Positions 1 through 11,600 of a stretch of DNA of 64,000 nucleotides are shown piece by piece. The stretch's first letter is position 1. Every line of letters begins with the position of its first letter. Both the position numbers and the translations under genes were made by a program. The DNA is from Gonium pectorale (Eukaryota > Chlorophyta > Chlorophyceae > Chlamydomonadales > Volvocaceae): NCBI GenBank assembly GCA_001584585.1, contig LSYV01000002.1:5236921-5300920 (forward strand). The letters are read 5' to 3'. The notes under the pieces are model-generated. The model had not been told where the DNA came from. It was given only the letters and a program-made list of their open reading frames with translations, and made no database searches.

Positions 1-33
1 CACTGTTTTTTCTCAAACCCGAGGCCCGATAGT

Positions 34-1811
34 ATGGCTATCAACAAGGGAAAGGCCGAACTCCCTCCACTCGACGAAGTGCGACATCTTCTTGCTTGCT
101 TATCTCCTCCGCCCTCTAACCAGTCTGCACGCTTCGCTGCTGCAGGACACGCTTAACGAGTACAAGGAGGCATTCAGGTGTGCCTGCTTTGTTGACTTGC
201 TTGGTGCATCCGTCGCTCCGTGTAACCATGTTACCAACAATCCGCTTTCCGTGCGCCCTTCCATGGAAATACTCCAACAGCCTTTTCGACAAGGATGGGA
301 ACGGTACGTTGTGTCGTTGTCACCAGCCCACTATTACCGTGTATAACCCAGGCATGCCCTTGCTCTGGAACAGGCATGATTACCACGAAGGAGCTTGGGA
401 TGGTAATGCGCTCTTTGGGACAAAACCCAACGGAAGCTGACCTCACGCAGATGGTTAGCGAGGTGGACAAAGACGGTGGGTGGGTCGGCGGGCGAAGCGC
501 CTGGGGAAGCCCGCATCGCTGATGCACTGCAAGTGGATAGCGGAGGGTATTTGAAGCCAACTGTAAAGAGTTGACTGCATGCCCATATTAACCTTGAAGC
601 AACCGAGGGTTTTTGACTTTATCCGTATACAAGCTGTGTGTCCTGCTCGTCTCCGCTCAAAGATGTGCATCGGTAGAAGGGACATCGGGTACTGTGGCGT
701 GTCAGAAGCATCGTGAATCATGCGTACCCATCAGCCAGTCAGCCATGCCATTCTTCGTGCCCCTGGACGGTGCATTCCGTGGCCGGCACCACAGAGAATG
801 GGACTGTGGAGTTTGCGGAGTTCTGCTGGCTAATGATGCGCCAGAAGACCGCCGACGACCAGGAAGAGGCATTGCGGGGAGCCTTTAAGATGTAAGTGTG
901 TGCCTAGGCTCCTCTGGCCACGCTGGATTGGCGTTGCACACCCAATGGCTTCATCATATGATGGATACTCTCCGGGTGTGCACATCGTGCATTGCCCATT
1001 TCTGCACCCAGGTTCGACCGCGATGGCAATGGTCTCATCAGCGCATCGGAGGTAAGCCCATGATCTCTTCAATGGCGTTGGCATTGGCTCGTCATGTTTT
1101 TTGTGTTACGGTGGCGGAGCATAGGTGGCTCACCGAGTTTGTTGGCATTAACGCATCATCACTCGTATGTCGAACTGGCTTTTAGAGTGTCCTCCGGCTG
1201 GACTCCTTGGCTGCACACTGCCCTCAGCTGCGGCACATCATGACGAAGCTCGGAGAGAAGCTGACGGACCAGGAGGTACGAATGCCTAGACTGATGTTGT
1301 ATGAGCATCCCCTGAGGAGGATCATGTGCCGTAGCAGTTATGCTTTGTCGGGTGCGCGGTAGCCGTCGTCCTAACACTCTGACTACAAAACCGCTGCAGG
1401 TTGACGACATGATTCGAGAGGCAGACATTGACAAAGACGGCAACGTGAGTGGCTTACGGGTTGCGGAACAAGGTTGTTGCAGGATGCGTCGAAATGCCAA
1501 GCCGCGCCTTGTTAATTTACGTGCATTACAACCTTGACCGCAGGTCAACTACGAGGTACGCGCCTTGGAAGTGTATCAGGGCCTGGTCCAGGAGCACAGG
1601 TCACCTTTGTTGTTGCATTGATACCGACGCGTGTAATTGGCGTAAGCACTCACTGCCGGCTGTCCTCGTTGTGCCTGGTACTCGCTGGTGGGGCTTTCTG
1701 TAAGCCGGAGGCGCACTGTCCCTTACAACAAGACACCGTACAATACAGCGTCGTACGCTTACTATGTGCTGTCCCCTGTAGGAGTTCGTTCGCATGATGA
1801 CCTCGAAATGA
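34..1811 (+). CDS. Divergent calmodulin (calmodulin-like protein), 10 exons, 157 aa
   Basis: Small calcium sensor with four EF-hands. Exons: 34-78, 146-177, 281-303, 374-475, 795-891, 1012-1051, 1228-1275, 1400-1444, 1544-1555, 1782-1811; all junctions are GT-AG and the frame closes at 158 codons including TGA. The N-terminus [15 protein letters not shown] replaces the usual short calmodulin leader and then reads into NEYKEAF. The four 12-residue loops are [36 protein letters not shown] and [12 protein letters not shown]. All keep acidic residues at positions 1, 3 and 12, so calcium binding is expected; loop 2 has Glu where Gly is usual. The C-terminus is MMTSK. It has more introns than the second calmodulin gene at 12423-13846 but shares several intron positions with it, so the two are intron-bearing paralogs and not retrocopies. 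The ATG at 34 is chosen because only it splices in frame into EF-hand 1. The physiological target is unknown. Confidence 0.93.
1544..1555 (+). other. 12-nt micro-exon encoding VNYE
   Basis: Four codons flanked by an acceptor CAG and donor GTACG. They complete the fourth EF-hand loop, whose last Glu lies in the next exon. Skipping would keep the frame but delete loop positions 8-11. Confidence 0.9.
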
Positions 1812-2928
1812 GGCATGAAATCCGCTGCGTTCTTTCGGAGCCTAATATGGCCTCAACGGAATATGAAAACATTTCCAGGCGCTTGATGATGTGGCCCGGC
1901 CCTTGGACAGCGGGTGATTTGGATGGCGTGCTTCACGGGTGATGTGCTTAACGACATGTGCCGTGGCGCGATGGACGTCGTAGCACCTGTGCATGATGGG
2001 ATCGTTCGTAGCTACACGGGCATCAACGCCATAATCATAGTGCTTTTACATGAGAGAGCTGCAACATGGCTCACCCACCGAATGGCGTAGAAGAAAGATT
2101 AGTCCAGAGCACACGCTGACCGAGGTCAGCGTCATGTGGTACTCGGAGCGCTACGGGGATGGATTTGCTATACTTTCTGACACGCATGGCCGTGATGGTT
2201 GTGTTCATATCTTCAAATGTAACCCATTACGCCATCAGGTCAGTGGAATCTTCTGCAGATGCTTTATGTACCACGTTACATTCAGCAAGGCGCTAGAGGC
2301 TGGGTATAACGTGGCCAAAAACACGGGAAAGCCAACTCATTATCACTCCCCAGTATTTCGCAAACTGGAACCGGCGAACATCCACCTCAACATCCGGTAG
2401 CATGTAATTCAGACCGCACCAACTAGCCCTGGGGCCTTAAGATTCTGCTCGAAGTCCCCGGTAGACAGCAGTCTTGCCCCATCCTACGGCTGCAGGTTAA
2501 GGCATTGATTAGCAAATTCTCTAGATTCCGCCTTGCCCTTCCAGGGCACGGGTCGGTGGATGTCACCCCACTAACCGTGGCAACTGATAGCCTGGTCACG
2601 GCCGAGCCATTCCGGACGCGCACATCTTCTAGCTTATACCCGTTCCAGCCAGTTGGCTAGCCTACACAACGCCGTCTTGGTGAAATACACATACGCACAT
2701 AAGACAACGGGCAGCCTGCTCAAGGACTGAAGTGCATCACTAGACTGTACCCCGCGGAGTGCCCATTCGGACCTATTACGCCGCAACAGTGTTGCTCCCG
2801 GTGTTGCAGTCCTGCCACCCGCACATGAGGCTCAGGCCCTCAGCTGACATAGGTCCTGCCCTCGTCGCGGTCTACATCACCCTGTGTAGCCGTCTTGATG
2901 GTCCGCCTAAGCCGCCTAAACGTGAATG
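1812..2928. other. Intergenic, convergent 3' ends
   Basis: Lies between the calmodulin-like stop (+) and the PRP38 stop (-), so it should hold both 3' UTRs. The 116-codon plus-strand frame at 2050-2400 resembles no family I know and lacks flanking splice logic. A TGTAA pentamer at 2218-2222 (+) and another on the minus strand at 2276-2280 could be green-algal poly(A) signals, but they are far from the stops. Confidence 0.5.
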
Positions 2929-4780
2929 TCACCGGCGGCTGCTGCCGCCATTGCCATACCGCGAGCGTACGTCGTCATCATTCCTGCGCTCACGCGCGGA
3001 CTCCTTGAACACGTCCCTTGGGTCCCGCCCATCACGGCGCTCTCTGCTCCTGCTGCGGCTCCTGCTTCGGCGCCCGTGCGACCGGTCGCCGTCATCGTGA
3101 CGTGACCGGCCTCGGTCGTAGTCCCGCTCGTCCCGGCCACGACCGTACCGGTCGTTATCCCGGCGATCCTTGTCCCGCTCGCGGCGGTCGTACATACCAC
3201 CGCGCACATCGCGATCACGGTCGCGGTCGTAGTCCTTGGTTGAGGGCGCCTCTCGACGATCACGGGGCGGCTCTGGCGACGCCGATCCACGGCCACGGCC
3301 GCTACCGCCCGCAGCGCCGTCCCGCATGGTTGCGGACGGGTCGCGTCCGCGGCCCTCCTCACGAGTGCCGGCCCGATTTGGAGCGCGTTGGCCAAACGCA
3401 ACCGAGAGCGATGCCTTGACTGAGGCTGGCCGTCGGTTGGCAGCGTCCTCCACTCCACGCCGGTCCGCCCCGCCTGCACCTCCGTTGCCCTTGGCGGTGG
3501 TTGGCAAGTTGCGGCTCTTCAGCTCGTCGTTGATGACGTCTTGGACGGGCTTGGGAATCCGCGGAAAGATGGTCTCGAAGTAGTACTGCGGGATGGTACG
3601 GATTGGGTGAAGGGCAAAGCAACATTTAAGACAGCGCGGTATTGTCGGGAGCCCACAGCATTCAAGCCGCGAGCCCTCGTTCCATCAAGCGTTTTCATAA
3701 TGACGGGAGGGAGCAAACGGGAAGAGCTTTCATGATGTAAGCTCAGTAAGTCGGCAGGCCTTGCATTATGAAGGGTGCAGATCAGAGGCTACACTACAGC
3801 GCCGCAGCCCGCACCCTACCGACGGCAGGGGTGTTCACAATAGGCCGTGGGGGCGCACGAATTCTCCCGCCTTCGTGTTGGTTGCGCATCAGCCGCTGCG
3901 CGCTGCAAATCCAGCTATCCAGGGCTGAGGCTGCACCAGCCGCCATGCCTGTGTATGGCACCAAACTAGGGACGCAAGGCAGGGCTCAGTCTTGAGGCCT
4001 CTCCCCCGTCATGGATGAGCCTACCTGTGAGAGCAGCAGGTCCCGCACGTAGTCACCCATCGTCACTTCTTTCTGCTCAGGACCGCTGGGCGCAAACATC
4101 TGCAGGGTGCAAGGGTGTGACCCATCTCAGGGACACGACTGGGACACGCGCAGAGCAAAGCCAGCACAGCCCAGGTTCGGACATGCAAGGCCGAGAAGCC
4201 AACCGGAAGGTGCTGTGCATGCTGACAGTACAGCTGCGTGAGGAGGCCTACCTCTTGGTCCTTCACGTAGGGGCCGCACCAGCCCCACAGCGTCTTGGGG
4301 TCGCCCACGTAACGGAGGTACAGGAAACCCACCTGTCGCATTTCGGTGCAACCGGTTGGTTACGTGACACACCAAGGCATCTGTGCGTGAGAGCACAATG
4401 CAGTGTAAGACCCCGCGAAGCGCAACCTCTGGTTGCGCAGTGAGCCCCGCCAGGGGCCTGAACCCACCCGCGTGCCCCTGGAGCCCACAACCCACCGCGC
4501 GTATGTAAGGTGAGTCCCGGTGGTCAATCATGTCCTTCACTTGCTTTGCAGTGAGTTTCAAGGTGAAGAGTCGATGCAGAAGGCAGAAGGCGGTCGACGG
4601 GCCCCGCGCGTTGCCGCTCATCCACGGCTCCACGTGATCGACGTTGTCATAAATCTCATCGACGATATCCGACCAGTTGTTGAGGGTGGAGCACGTCTGC
4701 CGGTAGTAGTCCGAACCCAGGATGTTCTGCCGCAGCACGTTTTCCAAATTGAATGTCGTTGTCGATCCGTGAAGCTCCAT
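2929..4780 (-). CDS. PRP38: Pre-mRNA-splicing factor 38 (PRP38/PRP38B type), 4 exons, 365 aa
   Basis: Spliceosome component of the PRP38 family, which acts in the tri-snRNP/B complex during spliceosome activation in the nucleus. Exons in transcript order: 4780-4496, 4332-4252, 4099-4025, 3585-2929, all GT-AG and phase 0. The N-terminal fold is clear: VDEIYDNVDHVEPW, STAFCLLHRLFTLKLT and DSPYIRA, then GFLYLRYVGDPKTLWGW, then VTMGDYVRDLLLSQ and YYFETIFPRIPKPVQ. The last exon adds a Gly-rich linker and a roughly 110-residue Arg-rich tail with alternating RD/RS/RE dipeptides, as in metazoan and plant PRP38B. The final intron (3586-4024) is the longest. It starts 686 bp from the plus-strand gene at 5467, so the two are divergent. 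Confidence 0.92.
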
Positions 4781-5466
4781 GGTGTAACAGACGGAAGAAC
4801 ACGACTAAGAGGAGCGCCCCAGCTGCCGGCTGCTGAAAGCTAGTGGGGAACACGCATGGGCAATTGTGTAGACTAGGGATGAGAAGGCAGCAGAAAGAGA
4901 AAGGTGCAGGTGCTTCTAGATGAGAAGATTCATGTGCATCAAGACTCCATCGAAATCCATGGGACGCTATAATATGCTACAGATGTCAGCGCAATGCCTT
5001 TGTTGGGGGTGGTTGGGTTGTTCCAGTGACGTACTAGTACTTGGCTTCAAGATATCCGTCAGCGACTCTTGCTCGTGTAATAGTTATATGAAGATGACAG
5101 TGCAAACACGAAGGAACACCACTTGTGCTCTCGTGTGCTAGCAGGCCGCACCAGACCGCCTGTTTCTGAAAGTGTGCAACGCACACCCCCCTCCAAGCCG
5201 TGCCTTCGTGGAGCGCGGGCGCAAGGCCTGAAGGAGGGCCACCCACGGGGCGAAGCCGCTGAGCACGATGTGGGCTGCGCAGCAACCGGACCGGGGCGTC
5301 AGCCCCTCCTTCGTCATTGGCCTTGTGAGTTGCGTGGGCTTCCTTTTGCGCGGATGGCACCACTCCGCCCCTTGCCAAACCCAAGCGGTTCGCACGCTGG
5401 TTCAAAGTCCGGCTTAGTCACTTTTTCCATATGCAGATCTTGTTGCTTTTCATCCTCACATCGGAC
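4781..5466. promoter_or_regulatory. Divergent intergenic region between PRP38 and the 5467 gene
   Basis: 686 bp between two oppositely directed start codons; it must carry both promoters and 5' UTRs. A TATA-like CTATAATATG lies at about 4968-4978 (+). I see no other recognisable site, and the frames here look random. Confidence 0.4.
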
Positions 5467-6425
5467 ATGTCCTCATGGGGCTCTAACAGTACTGCGCAGC
5501 AAGTGCGCCTAAACAACATGGCACAGCAGGCGCAGATTCAGGCGCAGGAAGTGCGGGAAAAGGTATGTCACAGAGAGTCACAGCCACAAAACCACCTCAC
5601 TACGCGCACCGCAATGGCATGCGGAATTTGGGTCCGCGCTCCAGCCATGGGACGTCCCGGGGCGGCCGAGCTTTGTTCACCGCATTGGCTACAGTCCCCG
5701 CCAGTTCACGCATGCATCCTTCAAGCCGCTGACACTGGGGCTGTGTCGCGATAACCACAATGTACCGAACATTTGAAACACAGCGTTCCCATGGACCCTC
5801 TGTTCCCATGGACCCTCCGAAGCTCATGTACGAGCTGAGCCTTTCCAACGAGCGCCTCGAGGTAGGCAGGCTGGGTACCTGGCGTGACAAGAGGCGTGTA
5901 ACGTGTAACGAGAAGTAAAACGCTGCAATGACGGCGCTTGGACGCAGTGATCACTGCGTATTGCGTTGCTTGGCCTCGGCTTCCTACCGTGAGTTAACAT
6001 AGACTCCGGCGCGCTGAGCCATGGCTTTCCTGTTGACGTCCTCCATCATGCTGCATGGCAGCTTGCCTTTTGTTGTCATGACGTACATAACGGCTGGAGT
6101 GCAGCTGTTATGCCATGTGGAGGCATGCGGGCTTCTGCCTGCAAAGGCTGCAGTCATGTTATTGGTCATCTGTTGCACGCAGAAAGATAATCGTCGACTA
6201 CACCTACAACTACTAGTACTGCGGAAGCTACTACGCTCTTGTCGCGGGCCTGCGGCGGCGAACCACACAGCATCCACCACCGAGCAGGTGCAGCTGGCGC
6301 AGGCGGAATTGGCGCTCGTGGCATCCGGGGACCACCCAGATGGCAGCTTGGGCTCCGGAAAAACCCGGTCCGAGCAACAACCTCGGATTGCGCCCGTTGC
6401 GGAAGACAAGCGGAATGGACTATAG
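5467..6425 (+). CDS. Small predicted coiled-coil protein, unrecognised, 3 exons, 138 aa
   Basis: Tentative model with exons 5467-5562, 5784-5861 and 6183-6425, all GT-AG and phase 0. Residues 1-32 are Gln/Ala-rich and polar (NNMAQQAQIQAQEVREK). The second exon gives PPKLMYELSLSNERLE and the third continues KDNRRLHLQLLVLRKLL, so about 40 residues form one heptad-like amphipathic helix across the splice site; that continuity is the main support. The rest is Ala/Ser-rich and probably disordered. An in-frame upstream ATG at 5431 would add a short hydrophobic leader, but the ATG at 5467 gives a cleaner start. I do not recognise the family. Exon 2 begins inside a 17-bp tandem duplication (5785-5818). 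It converges on NDUFS6, with stops 288 bp apart. Confidence 0.4.
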
Positions 6426-6712
6426 TTTACAGCGCTGAGAAACGCCTGCACGCGTTGATTGCACGGAAGGACCGCATCCGGGTTTATGGAGAACAGTTTT
6501 ATGCGAGCCAAATCAGTACCTATTCAATGGCCTGCGGTGCGACGCTTGAGCAGCTCAAGCCCGTGCACCAACCAGCCCGCCATCCTAATCCTTCCTAGCT
6601 GCAGATAAGCCACGGGTGTCCAGGCATCCTGTACTCGCCCTTCACCATCTAGAGCAACTCAGGATACAGGCCCCCGGGGTCGAAGCCTGGTGACCTTGGG
6701 CAATCAAGTGCC
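6426..6712. other. Short convergent intergenic region
   Basis: 287 bp between the stop of the small plus-strand gene and the NDUFS6 stop. I see no gene; presumably shared 3' UTR sequence. Confidence 0.5.
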
Positions 6713-8454
6713 CTAGTGGTGGTGGGCTCCGTACTTCCAGGTGTCCGAGTAGTAACGGTTGCCGGTATACTTGCAAACGGCGGGGTTCTCGTACGATGTG
6801 CCCTTCAGGCAGATGTATTCAACCTGAGGCGTTGGGATGCCAATAGCAGGCGAGGTGCTGAGTAATGAAGTCGTCGTGCTGTCCAGGACCGCAACGGTAG
6901 CGCTGGGTGCGGTTGCGCTCTTTCCACGCGGTTGTCATTATTCATGCACCGGTCTTGCCAGCGTGCAACCCGCCCTCATGATAAGAACACTTTGTTACAC
7001 GACCCCTCCAGGTCGCAAGGCAACGCTACACGCCCTATTCCCCACTCTGCAACTCGAAAGGAGCGTCATTGGACGCGAAGATGCGGAGCTGTGAGGGATC
7101 TTTTCCCAGCTAGCATGCGCCAAACGGTTGCAGCCAGGCAAAAGAGTTTGCTCCGTACCCATAGGTTTCTCTTTTTACCCATACTTACGGGGCAGCCCAG
7201 CGCCGGGTCGTCGCTGCCATAGCTGGCGACCACGAGGCCCTCCACCTAGCCAGTGGTGTTGTCCGTGGCGCCATCCCAGTTCCAGTCAAGGAGAGACGCG
7301 CAGGGGACCGCAACCATGGAGCAGGGGCAGGACGCGGGCTACTCGTCAATTCACGTTGAGACAGACCCGCATAGGCACAACCTCCAGTGGCCCACAGCGG
7401 CTGCCGTCACACAAAAAAAACGCAAGGGAGGTCGTGCAGAATTACACCGCGAAGTACCGATTAGAAAAGTGGTGCAGACGAGACTGAGGATGGGCTGCAG
7501 CTATGCTTTATACCCAGGTGAGGCTCCCGAATCAGGCGTACGAAGAAGCCACACTATCTCACCTTGATGGGCTCCACCTCGTTGATGTACTCCATAGGGG
7601 ACTTGCCGCCCTGCAGGGAGTATAACCAGTCCATGCTTCCTCAGACACATCCGGGGTATGCACGAGCATATGTAGGATTTGAACAGCGCTGAGAACGGCC
7701 TCAACATGTGTGTGCGGGTAGGGCGCATGACACAGTTCTTCGGAACACAATGATATTGCGGCCAGCAGCCATGTGGCCTGTCACTGAGTGCTGTGTGCGC
7801 GGAACAGCGAGGACAAAGGCGGTGACAGGCCACTGCGGGGGATAGGTGAAAAGACGTCAGGCAGGGCGCCCGCAGCTTCAACTTCAGGGCCCGATTTTGT
7901 GAAAGCTGTACCACGGACCCATATGAGGCCATGATTCCGGGCACACTAAGAACTGAACAAAGCGCATGAAACCCGGACTAAGCCTCCTATCATTATCCGG
8001 CTCCTGCGCAAGTTACACCGGGACAGTACGCCACGCCCTACTTTCCAAGAACAATACATGGACATGAATGGGCACGGGATGGGCGGGCCCACACGGGGGA
8101 GATTGCGGGATAGCACACGACAAGGCAAGCGCACGACGGGTGACTGCACAGGAAGCTAGGGTGAGTGCCAGGGTGCATGGTAAGGGCTCTCCCTCCCGGG
8201 CTTTCGCGCACCTGGAGCCATTTGTCCGTGTGGTTCTTGATGCCGTCTCCCAGACCAAGGCCGCTCGTCGCCCGCAGGTCACCCTTTGGGACACAGCCCC
8301 CGATGGTCTCCGGCACATCCTTTGCAGTCGCAGCGGGCACCGTAACCTTGTTCCAGTCTATCCCTGTCGCAACAGCCGGCGCTTTAGTAGCGAATGAACC
8401 CGCAAGGACCCTGCTGCCCAGCTGGCGCAAGAAGGAGGCTCCCTGCAACGCCAT
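6713..8454 (-). CDS. NDUFS6: Mitochondrial complex I subunit NDUFS6 (13 kDa), 4 exons, 152 aa
   Basis: Accessory subunit of the peripheral arm of NADH:ubiquinone oxidoreductase, needed in other organisms for late N-module assembly. Exons in transcript order: 8454-8212, 7610-7563, 7245-7189, 6823-6713, all phase 0. The N-terminus (MALQGASFLRQLGSRVLAGS) is Arg/Ser/Ala-rich without acids, as for a mitochondrial presequence. SPMEYINEVEPIK, SDDPALGCPVEYICL and the terminal HHH match the plant NDUFS6 pattern. In plant and animal proteins the C-terminal zinc site uses Cys, His and a CxxC pair. Here the His is Cys (ALGCP), the second Cys of CxxC is Thr (CKYTG) and the first Cys is absent (VASYGSDD). 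A roughly ten-residue insertion precedes the HHH end. It shares a 146-bp divergent region with BBS6. Confidence 0.9.
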
Positions 8455-8600
8455 TGTTGCTACGTCTAAGTGCCGCCTACAGAGGGCTGCGAGGAATGTG
8501 CCCAGTGCTGCGAGCGCTGAGTAGCTCGTCCCACGTACCGTTTTCCTTGCCGCTTAGGTTCACTCTGCTTGAGTAGCTACGAAGTGTCAGCGCAAGTATA
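8455..8600. promoter_or_regulatory. 146-bp bidirectional promoter region, NDUFS6 / BBS6
   Basis: The two ATGs lie at 8454 (-) and 8601 (+), so both 5' UTRs and core promoters must fit here unless transcription starts inside the partner gene. No TATA box is evident. Confidence 0.6.
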
Positions 8601-11600
8601 ATGGAGGCGTTGCTTGCGAGCTGCAGGGCATACGCAGAACTCGCAATTTCGGCGTTTGGGCCCGGGGGCCGGTGAGCCTAGACGCTGATGGTGTAACGCC
8701 GATGGCCATGGGAAATCGCTATCCATGAAGATATCGGATCGCCGCGCAGGCTCAAAGCGCTGCAAGCGGCGGAAAACACACCCGCCGGCGTGTTGACCTC
8801 CGCAAGCGGTCCCCTCTTTCGAGGTGTGCACGATGAATGGCTGGGGGTCCACAGTGGGAGGTCTGCCTCCCTCTTTTGTGGTGGTTAGTGTGCTTGGGCA
8901 CAGCTTCGCGGCTTTAGATGGGCTGCAGACCTTGGGCACACGGTTCGAGTCTATCGCCCGCAGGTCTGCGATGCGCTCACCCCCTCGAGCAGTTGCTAGT
9001 TACCGGCACAGCGCTCGCGCAGCATGCTCAATATGGCGATGGTGGGCTGGCGTGCATCTTCCTAGCGTGCAGGTGCGCACACATACAGAAGAGTGCTTGC
9101 CCCGCTGCCCTGACGGCCCCGTGCTTTACTTTCAAGAAGTGAAATGACGTTACTGGCACAAAGGAGCTTGCCTTCAACGTGCGCTGCCGTTTCCGATCCG
9201 GGCATCGGTGTGCAGGATGGTGCAGGCTGTGCTCGATGGGCCCAGCACGCGAGCCGACTTGTTCGAGGCGTGCTGCGCGCTCCAGGCTGTGGGAGACAGG
9301 CAAGTGGAGCAGCCGTTCTCTTCCTTTCTGAGTGGCTCCCCATATGGCACGTGTAAATGCGCTGGGCTTCCACTCGGATGTTTGTGTCAGTGTTTAGACG
9401 TCCGTACCCTAGATGAGCGGCCCGCCAGTGAGACCATTTTCGCCTTCCATGCTGTTGCAGGATTCAGGATCTGCTTGCTGCGAACGGGGGCACGCACACT
9501 TCCTCACTATTCATCCCTTGCCAGTCCATTCAACAGTATCTGGGACTGTGCAGGGGCGTGCTGGCCTCCAAGCTGGTGCGTCTCAAATCAGGGCGCAACC
9601 TGATTTGTCGTGATCCTTACTTACTTCAGCTTCCAATGGACTGGTCCCACGGTGGCCGGAGATCGACTTTGTTTGCGCCCGACCTGGTTGCGCGCCTCTC
9701 CAGCATCGTCGCGAGGCAGTCGACGTGAGGCGCTCCGCGCCGATGTGCCTTGACGCGCAGTTTACACTGGCCTTGTCCGCGGTATTCTTTTGAGTTTCCC
9801 CTGCCGCACATGCCAAAGTTTGCCCGGCTGTCCTGGCGTCGGGAAGCAGCCCGACGCGTATGCCTTTGCCAATCGGCGTGCTCCAGCTTTCTTTACGGTG
9901 TTGCAGCCGTCCCTACTGACATAGCAACGCCCGGCTTTGTCGCTCAGACTGGTTTCCTGGAAGCCGCTGAATTGGAGCTCCTGTCGAGGCTGGTGGTTGA
10001 GGCCTTCCTTGGCACACTGCCGGATGGTGCCGGCCCTGCGTCAGTGGCCACGCGCGCAACCGTCTGCATGGTTCCGGGTGGCTCACTGCAGGACAGCTGC
10101 GTGCTGCCAGGATTGGTCCTCCCTGCTCACAACCTGCCCATGGACTGGCTGGACTGGGATGCGTCCATTGCGCAGTCCCCTGACAGTGCTGAAGGAAGCC
10201 ACGGCCAGGCCGTCACGGCGATCCTGATATGCGGAGATCTCGATACCGCGGCCAACAAGCCGACTGAATCAGCGCGCGACACCCTAATTAAGAGGCAGGG
10301 CCTGGCCACGCCAGGTGAGAGCGCCGCTTTCGTAAGAGAGCATTGTACATCTTGTCTTCCTACGCTAGATCAGTGGTGCTGTGTTGCTGTCGTGGTCGCT
10401 ACGTGGTTCATTGCAGCAGTGTCGCGTGCTGGGCGAACCCTTATGGTAGCGCCGTAACCTGTTTGGCTTGCAGGTGAGGGCGAGGACGAGGAGCTGCACG
10501 GCATACTTGGGGCGCTGGAGGAGATTCTCAGGACTGCGCCGGACACCAGTGTGGCGATCTGCCAGAAGGTTGGTTCGTCGATCTGGTTAACCCTGTGCAC
10601 TTGCTGACGCACAAGTCTGGCGGCGCGTGTTCAGTGCTGGTTTTGGTACTTCCTGCGAGCTTCTTTGGTTGTTTGGAATTGGCTGTGCTGCAACCATCGT
10701 TGCAGACATCATGGAGAGTCTGTGAGGTCGCCCCGGTGCGCCCTGGTGTAGAAGCTATGCGATAGACAAGCCTACTCGTACATGGGTTGTACAGTTGGGG
10801 AGACCCCGCGCGGAAGGTCATGACGGAATTCCGAAATGGGCCTAAGTAAGAGAGTTGGCGGAGGGAGTAGGCCCAGGCACGCATTCCCTCTGATGGCCCT
10901 GCGCATTCGAACAGCGGCGTGCCGTGCAGGGCATGTGCCCTCAATGAGACTAGCACCTGCCCACACCACGTCCTTGCAGGGTGTTCATCCCGTCGTCCAA
11001 GACTGGCTGCTGTCGCGAGGAGTGTGGACCGTGCAACGGCTCGGTGCAGCTGCCCTCTCAGCTATGGCGCTCATTACGGGCTGCAATCCCGTGGAGGACC
11101 TGGTGCAGGCGTCTACCTCTCCCACAGCTGCCGGCTTTTGCCGTATGCGCATCCAACCGCGGGTATGAGCATCTATTGGACTTCCGCCTGATAGTCACAA
11201 CGGGAACTAGCCTGAGTAGGTATTTATGTCTTTCGTTGATGCAGGTTGTGAGCGGCCAGCGGCTGTGCCTGGCGCTGCCGGACGATGGATGCTCAGGCTG
11301 CAGCACCGCTACGCTGGTCCTTAGCTACCCCAGAGACATGACGTCGCAGCAGCTTACTGTGGCGACTGAATCTGCGCTGACCTTACTCCGTATCACCCTG
11401 AGCCAGGTGCGAGCGTGATGGTGGACCGTACCAGCTGCCACGCTACCGTCGGGCTGCGGGATATAACGGCTCGTGTTCCGTACGTCGGCACGGTTGCCGA
11501 CCATTCTCGTGCAGGGCCGTGTTGCCGTTCGAGGGGCAGGCGAGCTCGAGGCTGCACTCGCGTGCGATGTGAGAGACTGGATGCGCAGCAGCCCTTGCTC

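Noticed and set aside
2050..2400. 116-codon plus-strand frame
   Set aside because: Located in the convergent 3' region of two genes, no motif and no splice context.
3018..3583. Long plus-strand frames opposite the PRP38 last exon
   Set aside because: Antisense shadows of the repetitive Arg/Asp/Ser-rich tail.
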